A DNA stretch of 9,108 nt from Bifidobacteriaceae bacterium (GCA_031260825.1 JAISKS010000057.1:1-9108), one strand, 5' to 3'. Positions 1 through 6,246 are shown, numbered from the stretch's first letter. Program-made: numbers and translations. Notes: generated by a model from the letters alone, not told the origin.

Positions 1-76
1 TTATGATTTCTCGAAATTTAGCCTCCGAAATATGTGAATGATTTATATACTTGTTTTTTCTTTTATATACTACCAT
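1..76 (-). CDS. Transposase N-terminus, probable IS1595/ISXO2 family (partial)
   Basis: Only the first 25 codons are in the window; the gene runs off the left edge. Translation from the ATG at 76 gives MVVYKRKNKY followed by INHSHISEAKFREII. The ISEAKFREI stretch resembles the N-terminus of IS1595/ISXO2-type transposases as I recall them, just before their helix-turn-helix region. The family has a DDE-type catalytic domain that would lie outside the window. There is no usable Shine-Dalgarno, but an extended -10 (TGATATAAT) ends 6 bases before the ATG, which fits a leaderless start. Upstream, the sequence meets a DUF4143 gene that has lost its front part, as expected if the element inserted there. 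The family call rests on a short stretch and is moderate. Confidence 0.55.
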   Translation of the reverse strand, partial: MVVYKRKNKYINHSHISEAKFREII

Positions 77-82
77 AATTAG

Positions 83-91
83 ATTATATCA
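83..91 (-). promoter_or_regulatory. Extended -10 promoter for the leaderless transposase gene
   Basis: The minus strand reads TGATATAAT, an extended -10 with a consensus TATAAT hexamer. Six bases (CTAATT) separate it from the ATG at 76, so the expected transcription start falls on the A of the start codon. No -35 match was sought as decisive, since extended -10 promoters often lack one. The same nine bases with the same spacing precede the ATPase gene at 4887. Confidence 0.5.
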
Positions 92-100
92 TAAACTAAT

Positions 101-113
101 CTGGTCTTGAACC
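101..113. mobile_element. Candidate outer end of the insertion sequence
   Basis: The DUF4143 reading frame becomes recognisable at about position 116, and the transposase promoter ends at 91, so the element's end must lie between them. On the minus strand the interval begins GGTTCAAGACCAG, a reasonable candidate terminal inverted repeat. The other end is outside the window, so neither the repeat nor a target-site duplication can be confirmed. Confidence 0.3.
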
Positions 114-493
114 ATTTAATAAAATTATTGCCAGTTTACACCAAGAACACTGATGTAAGAGAGAGAACACCTAAAAAAGTTTATTTTATTGATAATGGAA
201 TAGTTAATATAAATGCTGATATTTCTGGCGGTGCTAAATTCGAAAATAGCATTCATATGCAATTACTAAAATACGGTAAACTGTATTTTTATAATACTAA
301 AGATGGTGAAATTGATTTCATACTAAAAACTTATGATTCTATTTTTGCATTTGAAGTTAAAGAAACACCAACTGATAAATACTTAAAAACTCTTAATAGG
401 CGTGCTTCTAAATTAGATATTGAAAAAATCAGTTTAATTGGAAGATGTCCTATTGCGACTTTTAGCAATTATATATGGGGTGCTAGAATTTAA
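107..493 (+). pseudogene. DUF4143 ATPase, 5'-truncated remnant
   Basis: This is the C-terminal third of an AAA+ (AAA_14)/DUF4143 protein; intact members are about 400 residues. The frame can be read from a TTG at 107, but the first few codons probably come from the adjoining insertion sequence. What remains is the nuclease-like DUF4143 end: LPVYTKN, VYFIDNG, a helix with E46, then GEIDF (D70) and FEVK (E83, K85). This arrangement matches a PD-(D/E)xK core. The Walker A and B ATPase domain and the winged-helix part are missing. No internal stop occurs up to the TAA, so the decay is recent or the fragment is simply truncated. It converges on the helicase gene with a 30-base gap. A functional short protein is possible but unlikely without a ribosome binding site. 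Confidence 0.7.
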
Positions 494-523
494 ACCGCTA
501 AATATAACCTGCCAATTATCTAT

Positions 524-2668
524 TTACGGACAAATATTCCCCGCACTTTTTAGCAACTGATCAAAATCATTACATCTATAAAAATCTGGAATTGATTTAA
601 GAATAGCCCCCCCATATCTTGCAGTGCTAAGACGCGGATCAAATATAGCAACAATTCCGCGGTCAGTATTTGTACGAATTAATCGCCCACAAGCCTGTGC
701 AAGCGTGTTTGACGCCTCCGCAACACTCAGCTCCATAAATGCATTTCGCCCAGCTTCTTCATAAAGTTTCTCGAGTTCTTTTGATACAGGAGATGGCGGC
801 GCGAACGGTATTTTATTTACACAAACTAATCTAAGAGAATCACCCGGAATGTCAATTCCCTGGAAAAGCCCCTTCGTACCTACTAAAACGCTATTAAGAT
901 CATCTGAAAAATCTCTTACGATTTGTTCTTTATTGGGTGAATCAAAATAAGAATGCACATGTATATTATTTGGAAGTGAGTTTTTTAGAAATTTTACTAC
1001 ATCGCGAGCCTCTTTAGATGTTGTTGTAAGTACAAGCGCGCCGCCGCCCGCAGCTACTATTAACTCTAATGTTGACTGTGCAAATTTTTCGAAATGGTCT
1101 CGCCTAGTTGCACCCGAAGGTAATGGAAATTTGCTTGGTATATACAAGATTCCTTGCTTTTTGTATTCAAAAATCGCACCAGTATCATATTCTGTAACAT
1201 CTTTTTGAGATCGATCTAATCCTAAATTCGATATACTTGATTTAAAACTGCCATTGGTTTTTATTGTGGCAGATAAATATACTTGAGAAATGTGTTCTGT
1301 AAGTTTGGCTAGATTTTCTGAGGCCTCTAATACTGTTGAATAAAGGGTATAATCATAACTTTTAGTTTTAAGATTTCGCGTTTTTTGAATATGCAAAAGC
1401 CTTGGAATTTTAGGTTCTGTATCGAGAATATCAGCAATATCAGAAACAATTTGATGACTTTTTCTCATAAATAAATCGGTTGCTACTATTTCTTCCATTT
1501 GATTAGGATGATCGGTTGGTTCAACATCATCTAATATAGATTTCACCTCTGTTAATAAATTTTCTATCGTAGGAGATATTTCTTCAATTTTAACATCTGT
1601 ATCATATTCGTTTTCACATTCTTGTTCAAATTCCTGCTCTAAAATGTCATTAAAATTATCAAGAATGTTTTTGCATCGCATATATTCTGAATTTGTAAAG
1701 ATATGTTTTGTAGTATGTTTTTTATTAACAACTTTTTTTGTCCATTTAGAACTTTTCGATAAATTTTTTAAATCCTTTATAAGAGTATCTTGCTTTAAAG
1801 AGGCACTCCACATATTTATTAAAACATTTTCGAGCTCATGCGCCTCGTCGGCAATCCATAAAGTACGGGGCGCGCTTCTATATGTTAAAATGCTATTATC
1901 TTCTTTGTCAAGCCAAGAAGCCTGGGCTGCATGCGTTGTTACAACGATTTGACTTTTATCTATTAAATCGATTTCTTGTGCAAGTGGACATTTTTGTGAC
2001 TTCGCATAAGAACAATTATGTGTGCAGCTTGTTGTGGTAGCATATAAATTAGAAGAACTTTCGGTGCCGTAATCATTTAAAGTATACGGAATTTCTGAAA
2101 TATATCGATGCAAAAAACCATGGCGTTTATCGCGTTTTGATAAGTCATTTGCTTGATCTAAAATCCAAAGAAGAGCCTTTGTGTAGTCATCAATAGAAGG
2201 GTCGTTACGATATATATCGTAGTCGGTTTCTTTAAATTCCGGCATTTCAATAAGACCATTTTTATCTCCACCAAACAATGTACTATTATTATCACGAGCC
2301 ATTTTATTGTAATTTTCAAGCTCATTATAGGCATTATATGGACATAAATAATTATTTACACCGCGAAGTTCCGCAAAAGTCATTTTTGGAAAAATAGATT
2401 GCAAAAAGGTTAAATCTTTTGAAACAAGCTGATTGGCAAGCTGTTTGGTTGAAGTTGTTACAATAGTCGAATTGCCTGAGATAATTGCCGCGATAAGGTA
2501 CGCATAACTTTTTCCGACGCCAGTAGCACCTTGACCAATAAAGTTTTTTCCTGTCATAATTGCATCATAAATTTGAGAAGCTAATTCAATTTGCGGAGTT
2601 CTTTGGTCGTATTCGGGCTTATTTCGCTTTATTAAATCAAAAGCTTCTTGAATTTCAGAATTTATCAT
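524..2668 (-). CDS. DinG/XPD-family ATP-dependent DNA helicase
   Basis: This 714-residue superfamily 2 helicase is of the DinG/YoaA/XPD type, which unwinds DNA 5' to 3' and works in repair and in resolving unusual structures. Visible motifs in order are a Q-type motif (QRTPQIELA, about 22-30), Walker A GATGVGKS (47-54), four cysteines at 109, 215, 219 and 227 placed as in the family's 4Fe-4S domain, and the DEAH box (274-277). Helicase domain 2 follows with GTKGLFQGIDIPGD and the motif VI region QACGRLIRTNTDRG near residues 660-675. The length is usual for DinG. No exonuclease domain is present. The ATG at 2668 has no Shine-Dalgarno; a possible extended -10 (TGGTAGTAT) ends 6 bases upstream, which would make the message leaderless. 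I cannot separate DinG from YoaA by sequence alone. Confidence 0.88.
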   Translation of the reverse strand: MINSEIQEAFDLIKRNKPEYDQRTPQIELASQIYDAIMTGKNFIGQGATGVGKSYAYLIAAIISGNSTIVTTSTKQLANQLVSKDLTFLQSIFPKMTFAELRGVNNYLCPYNAYNELENYNKMARDNNSTLFGGDKNGLIEMPEFKETDYDIYRNDPSIDDYTKALLWILDQANDLSKRDKRHGFLHRYISEIPYTLNDYGTESSSNLYATTTSCTHNCSYAKSQKCPLAQEIDLIDKSQIVVTTHAAQASWLDKEDNSILTYRSAPRTLWIADEAHELENVLINMWSASLKQDTLIKDLKNLSKSSKWTKKVVNKKHTTKHIFTNSEYMRCKNILDNFNDILEQEFEQECENEYDTDVKIEEISPTIENLLTEVKSILDDVEPTDHPNQMEEIVATDLFMRKSHQIVSDIADILDTEPKIPRLLHIQKTRNLKTKSYDYTLYSTVLEASENLAKLTEHISQVYLSATIKTNGSFKSSISNLGLDRSQKDVTEYDTGAIFEYKKQGILYIPSKFPLPSGATRRDHFEKFAQSTLELIVAAGGGALVLTTTSKEARDVVKFLKNSLPNNIHVHSYFDSPNKEQIVRDFSDDLNSVLVGTKGLFQGIDIPGDSLRLVCVNKIPFAPPSPVSKELEKLYEEAGRNAFMELSVAEASNTLAQACGRLIRTNTDRGIVAIFDPRLSTARYGGAILKSIPDFYRCNDFDQLLKSAGNICP

Positions 2669-2685
2669 AATTATATACTACCATA
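2669..2685 (-). promoter_or_regulatory. Putative promoter of the helicase gene
   Basis: The minus strand reads TATGGTAGTATATAATT directly before the ATG. If TAGTAT (preceded by TGG) is the -10, transcription starts on the A of the ATG. The better-looking hexamer TATAAT lies only one base from the ATG and would start inside the gene, so it is less likely to serve this start. A TAGTATATA core also occurs upstream of recA. Confidence 0.4.
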
Positions 2686-2698
2686 GATTTATATTTTA

Positions 2699-2736
2699 TG
2701 CGGGTAGAATGTGTGGTCTACCCGCAAGTATTTTTT
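2699..2736 (+). terminator. Strong hairpin with downstream T-tract
   Basis: TGCGGGTAGA (2699-2708) pairs perfectly with TCTACCCGCA (2717-2726) around an 8-base loop. On the plus strand a run of six Ts follows at 2731-2736 after four bases. The polarity favours a plus-strand terminator, yet no plus-strand gene leads into it. It may act weakly on the minus strand at the end of recA transcription, or terminate antisense transcripts. Confidence 0.5.
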
Positions 2737-2745
2737 AGTCATTTT

Positions 2746-2943
2746 GTCATTCCTGCTTTGATCGACGCGTGTCATTCCTGCGGAAGCAGGAATCTATGCT
2801 AAGCGGGAATGACACATGGCCGTGGATTACCCGTCGAGCGAGCTCGCCATATTTCTGGTACGGGAATGACAGAGGCTAGATTCCTGCTTTCGCAGGAATG
2901 ACAGTGTCTTGGGAATGACAGCGTGCACAAAACGGGAATGACA
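2746..2943. repeat. Cluster of GTCATTCC/GGAATGAC dispersed repeats
   Basis: Seven copies of the core occur: GTCATTCC at 2746 and 2771, and its complement GGAATGAC beginning at about 2806, 2863, 2895, 2912 and 2935. Two copies form perfect hairpins, ATTCCTGC-GGAA-GCAGGAAT (2774-2793) and ATTCCTGC-TTTC-GCAGGAAT (2880-2899). A 10-base palindrome GCGAGCTCGC lies at 2838-2847. The block is richer in G and C than its surroundings. Its pattern recalls the dRS3/NIME-like repeats of Neisseria and similar dispersed repeats in other bacteria. It fills the gap between recA and the helicase gene and encodes no credible protein. Confidence 0.8.
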
Positions 2944-2949
2944 AGTATG

Positions 2950-4251
2950 CTAAACCGCCTGATCAAACCCCGCGCGAATTTTTTCTTCAATCTCTGTCGC
3001 AAGCTTCAAATCATCTTTGAGCAATGCGCGAATTTTGTCTTTTCCTTGCCCAAGTTGCTCGCCATTATAGGCATACCAACCGCCGCTTTTTATCAGCACA
3101 CCAGCCGCAACTCCTTGATCAATCAAACTTGATTCATAAGAAATCCCCTCGCCATAAATTATGTCGAACTCAGCAACTTTAAATGGAGGTGCCATTTTGT
3201 TTTTTACGACCTTAACTTTTGTTTTATTCCCAACAATTGTATCGTTTTCCTTAATTGCCTCTCCGCGTCTAATATCTAGCCTTACGGATGAATAAAACTT
3301 GAGCGCCTTACCTCCAGTTGTTGTCTCAGGATTCCCAAATACAACTCCGATTTTATCACGTAGCTGATTTATAAAAATCGCTGTTGTCCCTGTACTACTA
3401 AGGGTTCCAGTGATTTTTCGCAACGCTTGACTCATTAATCTTGCCTGAAGACCCATATGAGACGCACCCATATCGCCTTTTATTTCAGCCTCTGGTACAA
3501 GTGCCGCGACACTATCAATCACGATCAAATCAACCTCACCCGAATGTATCAACATATCTGCAATTTCAAGTGCCTGTTCACCTGTATCAGGCTGCGAAAT
3601 AAGCAGATTTTCTACATCTACACCGATTGCAGCAGCATATTCAGGATCAATCGCATGTTCTGCATCGATAAATGCAGCGATTCCCCCAGCTTTTTGTACC
3701 TCCGCTACAGCATGCAAAGTCAGCGTTGTTTTTCCGCTGCTCTCCGGACCATAAATCTCTACAATTCGACCTTTTGGAAGTCCGCCAATTCCAAGCGCAG
3801 TATCAAGTGCAATTGACCCAGTTTTTATCGACTCAATATGCTCTTGTGGCTTATCACCCATTCGCATCACAGAACCCTCGCCATAGCCTTTTTTGATTTT
3901 AGCCAAAGCTTCAAGAAGATTTGGATTGCCTTTAGTTACATCGACTGAACCAGCAGGTTTCTTGGATTCAGACTTTTTATCTGATTTCACTGCAGTGGAT
4001 TGAGCAGGCGTTTTCGAATCCGTACCACCAGTAGAAGTAGCAGATGTTGAATTTGTACCAGATGAACTAGAAGCAGAAGAAACCCCAGCCGCTTTTGAAT
4101 CTGTACCAGATGAACTACCACTAGCAGTACCAGTACCAGCAGAACCAGTACCAGTAGAACTAGCAGCAGAAGAACCAGTACCACTTAAATTAGATTCATC
4201 TGGTTTTTTATTTTGTACCACATTTTCTGGTTTATTAATTATATTATTCAT
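2950..4251 (-). CDS. recA: RecA recombinase with long low-complexity N-terminal extension
   Basis: RecA binds single-stranded DNA as an ATP-dependent filament, performs strand exchange in recombinational repair and stimulates LexA-type autocleavage where present. The 433-residue product is about 80 longer than usual. The core starts near residue 108 and shows Walker A GPESSGKT (168-175), Walker B LIVID (242-246), NQLRDKIGVVFGNPET with loop L2 (295-318), and the C-terminal domain up to KIRAGFDQAV. Residues 20-98 are almost wholly Ser, Thr, Gly, Ala and a few Asp/Lys, presumably disordered. The acidic C-terminal tail of E. coli RecA is absent. The ATG at 4251 is well supported by AAAGGAG five bases upstream, so the extension is probably translated. 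It reads away from the ATPase gene and is followed by the repeat cluster. Confidence 0.97.
   Translation of the reverse strand: MNNIINKPENVVQNKKPDESNLSGTGSSAASSTGTGSAGTGTASGSSSGTDSKAAGVSSASSSSGTNSTSATSTGGTDSKTPAQSTAVKSDKKSESKKPAGSVDVTKGNPNLLEALAKIKKGYGEGSVMRMGDKPQEHIESIKTGSIALDTALGIGGLPKGRIVEIYGPESSGKTTLTLHAVAEVQKAGGIAAFIDAEHAIDPEYAAAIGVDVENLLISQPDTGEQALEIADMLIHSGEVDLIVIDSVAALVPEAEIKGDMGASHMGLQARLMSQALRKITGTLSSTGTTAIFINQLRDKIGVVFGNPETTTGGKALKFYSSVRLDIRRGEAIKENDTIVGNKTKVKVVKNKMAPPFKVAEFDIIYGEGISYESSLIDQGVAAGVLIKSGGWYAYNGEQLGQGKDKIRALLKDDLKLATEIEEKIRAGFDQAV
3958..4195 (-). repeat. Degenerate Ser/Thr/Gly-coding microsatellite in recA
   Basis: This stretch encodes the low-complexity part of RecA. 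It is built of short related units such as GGTACTGGT, AGTTCATCTGGTACAGAT and GCTGGTACTGGT, read on the minus strand. Several longer words recur, for example a TCATCTGGTACAGATTC-type unit. Such DNA is prone to copy-number change, and units are multiples of three, so the frame would usually survive. Confidence 0.6.
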
Positions 4252-4255
4252 AATA

Positions 4256-4263
4256 GCTCCTTT
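4256..4263 (-). promoter_or_regulatory. Shine-Dalgarno of recA
   Basis: The minus strand reads AAAGGAGC five bases before the ATG at 4251. It is a near-consensus ribosome binding site and decides the start, placing the low-complexity extension inside the protein. It contrasts with the neighbouring helicase and ATPase genes, which have no such site. Confidence 0.8.
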
Positions 4264-4283
4264 ACGATAAATTATGTAGACTA

Positions 4284-4314
4284 ACTATATACTAATAAAT
4301 CTGATTTCGCAGAT
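4284..4314 (-). promoter_or_regulatory. Putative recA promoter region with a small inverted repeat
   Basis: On the minus strand TTAGTATATAGTT contains a TATAGT -10 candidate (4289-4284), giving a leader of about 26 bases that holds the Shine-Dalgarno. Just upstream lies ATCTG-CGAAAT-CAGAT (4299-4314), a 5-base inverted repeat in the position of a -35 or operator. No recognised LexA box (GAAC-N4-GTTC or CTG-N10-CAG) is evident. Confidence 0.35.
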
Positions 4315-4453
4315 GACATTTTCAAATAGCATTAAATCAATAAAAAATAATGTAAATAACTTTTCAAAAATCACAAATTTATCCCCAAAACACTGATCTA
4401 AATCGATTAAACTACCAGCGATGTATTTTAAATAACGCCAAAAATATTTGTGA
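4315..4453. other. AT-rich intergenic spacer
   Basis: I see no gene, RNA or convincing repeat here. It contains one DnaA-box-like word, TTATCCCCA (4379-4387), which is isolated. It separates the recA promoter from the orphan coding remnant. Confidence 0.5.
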
Positions 4454-4684
4454 AAATTCTGTGAACTAATTCACTATAAATATGAAAAATTCATAATTAC
4501 TGAAAATTCAGATTACGAATTTAGTAATGATTATTATTTTGGACAACCTTTCCCTAGTGATATAAAATCTGATGATTATATATTGCTACAATCAATAATT
4601 GATTTTCCTGAAGCAAGAAAAATGCTTGAAGAAGGCGTACCGCCTAAATGGATTATTTCAAGCGCCAAAGCAAATAATTTTTAA
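4454..4684 (+). pseudogene. Orphan C-terminal coding remnant, unknown family
   Basis: An open frame of 76 codons runs from just after a TGA (4451-4453) to a TAA (4682-4684). It reads like real protein rather than noise, with segments YYFGQPFPSDIKSDDYILL, DFPEARKMLEEGVPPKW and IISSAKANNF. It has no ATG near its front, no ribosome binding site and no recognised domain. The simplest view is the tail of a gene whose front has been lost. A start at a non-ATG codon cannot be excluded. A small inverted repeat GTGAA-CTAA-TTCAC (4461-4474) lies within its first codons. I do not assign a function. Confidence 0.4.
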
Positions 4685-4724
4685 GTTACTGTTTTATATT
4701 TTAGCGAATCTCAAATAAGTATCC

Positions 4725-4864
4725 AAAGTTTTGAGAGTTTAGGGTATCAGACTCGCAAAACTTTAGTTTTTTGAACACTTTTGCGAGTTTAGGGTATCAA
4801 ACTCGCAAAACTTTTGTTTTTAGTACACTTTTGCGACTTTGGGGTATCAAACTCGCAAAACTTT
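4725..4864 (+). repeat. Three tandem palindromes with exact 50-bp period
   Basis: Units start at 4731, 4781 and 4831. The middle palindrome is perfect: TTTTGCGAGTTT (4779-4790), loop AGGGTATC, AAACTCGCAAAA (4799-4810). The first extends to 16 pairs (4725-4740 with 4749-4764) with one mismatch and one G-T. The third (4829-4840 with 4849-4860) has one mismatch. The loop (A/G)GGGTATC is conserved along with the arms. The third right arm runs to 4860, covering where the -35 of the ATPase promoter would lie, so the array looks like a set of operator sites. Each palindrome is followed by a CTTT(T)-rich stretch on the plus strand, so weak terminators are an alternative. Confidence 0.85.
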
Positions 4865-4871
4865 TAAAATA

Positions 4872-4880
4872 TGATATAAT
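4872..4880 (+). promoter_or_regulatory. Extended -10 promoter of the leaderless ATPase gene
   Basis: TGATATAAT is a perfect extended -10. Its hexamer ends 6 bases before the ATG at 4887, so the start site is expected on the A of the ATG and the mRNA would have no 5' leader. The -35 position (about 4852-4857) lies in the right arm of the third palindrome and has no TTGACA match. Confidence 0.65.
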
Positions 4881-4886
4881 ATTTAT

Positions 4887-6089
4887 ATGGAGAACAATGG
4901 AATATTTAGAAAAGACTATTTATACAAACTTAATGATTTAAAAGATGTTAATGTTATAAAAGTCGTTACAGGTATGAGGCGCAGCGGTAAATCAACACTT
5001 TTACAGCAATTTTCTCAGCAATTAAAAAATGACTCGCAAAATGTGATTGAATATAATTTCGAAGATTTACAAAATAAAAAGTATTTAAATGATATCGAAT
5101 TGCTTAATCATGAAATTGAATCAAAATTAACTAATGAAAAAAACTATATATTTTTTGATGAGATTCAAAAAATAGAAGGTTTTGAAGAGTTAGTAGACAG
5201 TTTATTTATAAAAACTAACACTGATATATATATTACAGGATCAAATGCTAAGCTATTATCAGGCGAACTCGCTACACTTTTATCAGGTAGATATGTAGAA
5301 ATTAAAATGTTTCCGTATTCTTTTAAAGAATTTAAACAAGCAATTGGTAACGTTGATTCCGATGACGATCTACTGTATTTATATATGCAAATAGGCTCAC
5401 TTCCAGAAGTTTCTAATATGTATACTAACTCAGTTGAGCAAATTGGACTTTATATAAAAAATGTTTATGATACTATTGTAAATAAAGATTTAATAGAAAG
5501 ACATGCAATAAATGGACCTGAAAATTTTGAAAAAGTAACAAATTTTGTATATGATTCAATTGGATCAGAAATTTCATCAAATAATATTTCTAATGCATTA
5601 GCATCTGTAAATATAAATATTTCAAAAGATACAGTTGAAAAATATTTATATTATTTAGAACAAAGCTATATTTTCTTAAAAAGTAATAGATATGATATTA
5701 AGGGTAAAAATATTTTAAAAACGTTACCTAAATATTATGCGATGGATACTGGAATGCGACAAATTCTATTAGGTAAAGATAGAGGCTCTGACTTAGGTCA
5801 TTTATTAGAAAATATAGTATATATTGAACTATTAAGACGAGGAAATCAAGTTAATGTTGGAAAAATTGATTCAAATGAGGTCGATTTTATATGTAAAGAT
5901 ATAAATGGTTATACGATTTATTATCAGGTGTCTTTAACAGTATTAGATGAAAAAACTTTAGAGCATGAATTAAGACCATTACAAAAGATAAAAGATAATA
6001 ATGAAAAAATACTTTTAACTTTAGATAAAGGTGAGTTTTCGCATAATGGTATAAAACAAAAAAATGTAATTAAGTGGTTGCTTGAATAA
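4887..6089 (+). CDS. AAA+ (AAA_14)/DUF4143 ATP-binding protein
   Basis: This 400-residue protein is a full-length member of the AAA_14/DUF4143 family, widespread in bacteria and archaea and of uncertain cellular role. The N-terminal ATPase domain shows Walker A GMRRSGKST (29-37), Walker B IFFDEIQ with D91 and E92, a sensor-like TGSN (117-120), an SGRY arginine-finger motif (R135) and the family's PYSFKEF (143-149). The C-terminal DUF4143 part has LPKYYAMDTGMR (280-291), GHLLENIVYIEL (E308), EVDF (D333) and YYQVS (345-349). The position that carries K in an ExK nuclease motif is S349, so a nuclease activity is doubtful; QVS is, to my recollection, common in one branch of the family. There is no Shine-Dalgarno. 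The gene stands alone behind the palindrome array, suggesting autoregulation or an association with it. Confidence 0.9.
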   Translation: MENNGIFRKDYLYKLNDLKDVNVIKVVTGMRRSGKSTLLQQFSQQLKNDSQNVIEYNFEDLQNKKYLNDIELLNHEIESKLTNEKNYIFFDEIQKIEGFEELVDSLFIKTNTDIYITGSNAKLLSGELATLLSGRYVEIKMFPYSFKEFKQAIGNVDSDDDLLYLYMQIGSLPEVSNMYTNSVEQIGLYIKNVYDTIVNKDLIERHAINGPENFEKVTNFVYDSIGSEISSNNISNALASVNINISKDTVEKYLYYLEQSYIFLKSNRYDIKGKNILKTLPKYYAMDTGMRQILLGKDRGSDLGHLLENIVYIELLRRGNQVNVGKIDSNEVDFICKDINGYTIYYQVSLTVLDEKTLEHELRPLQKIKDNNEKILLTLDKGEFSHNGIKQKNVIKWLLE

Positions 6090-6131
6090 TATCTAGTGTG
6101 TATTTTATCAAAATTTTCATAAAAAATAGTG

Positions 6132-6137
6132 TATAAT
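6132..6137 (+). promoter_or_regulatory. -10 of the tRNA-Lys promoter
   Basis: TATAAT preceded by TG lies 14 bases before the tRNA 5' end, giving an expected start near 6144 and a short precursor leader. No good -35 is visible at 17 bases. The surrounding gap between the ATPase stop and the tRNA is AT-rich and otherwise empty. Confidence 0.55.
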
Positions 6138-6151
6138 TATAAATACATATT

Positions 6152-6225
6152 GCCCCTATAGCTCAGTTGGTTAGAGCAGTGGACTCTTAATCCGCGTGTC
6201 CTAGGTTCGAATCCTAGTGGGGGCA
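6152..6225 (+). tRNA. tRNA-Lys (anticodon CUU)
   Basis: The cloverleaf is complete. The acceptor GCCCCTA (6152-6158) pairs with TGGGGGC (6218-6224) with one G-T. The D stem is GCTC/GAGC (6161-6164, 6174-6177). The anticodon stem is GTGGA/TCCGC (6179-6183, 6191-6195) around loop CTCTTAA, with anticodon CTT at 6186-6188 reading AAG. The T arm is CTAGG-TTCGAAT-CCTAG (6201-6217). The discriminator is A6225 and the 3' CCA is not encoded, so it must be added by tRNA nucleotidyltransferase. It lies upstream of rplS and about 2.2 kb from lysS, whose product charges this tRNA. Confidence 0.97.
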
Positions 6226-6246
6226 CTAGTATATCCTCGCGGGGCG

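Noticed and set aside
1644..1952. Plus-strand open frame inside the helicase gene
   Set aside because: It is antisense to a well-supported helicase and has no recognisable domain; it is a by-product of that gene's composition.
2746..2943. CRISPR-like or protein-coding use of the GTCATTCC cluster
   Set aside because: The repeats alternate in orientation at irregular spacing. The minus-strand open frame here (2799-3002) reads like the spurious VIPA/CHSCESRN-type translation typical of such repeats and overlaps the end of recA.
3987..4184. Leucine/valine-rich minus-strand frame within recA
   Set aside because: It is the shifted frame of the Ser/Thr/Gly microsatellite and only looks like a membrane protein because GGTACTGGT-type repeats read as Val-Leu.
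4379..4387. DnaA box / replication origin
   Set aside because: A single TTATCCCCA word with one mismatch to the usual box, with no cluster and no dnaA or dnaN nearby.
4725..4864. CRISPR array
   Set aside because: Only three units, the repeat is longer than the spacer and palindromic, and the 16-base intervals are related T-rich sequence rather than unique spacers. No cas gene is present.
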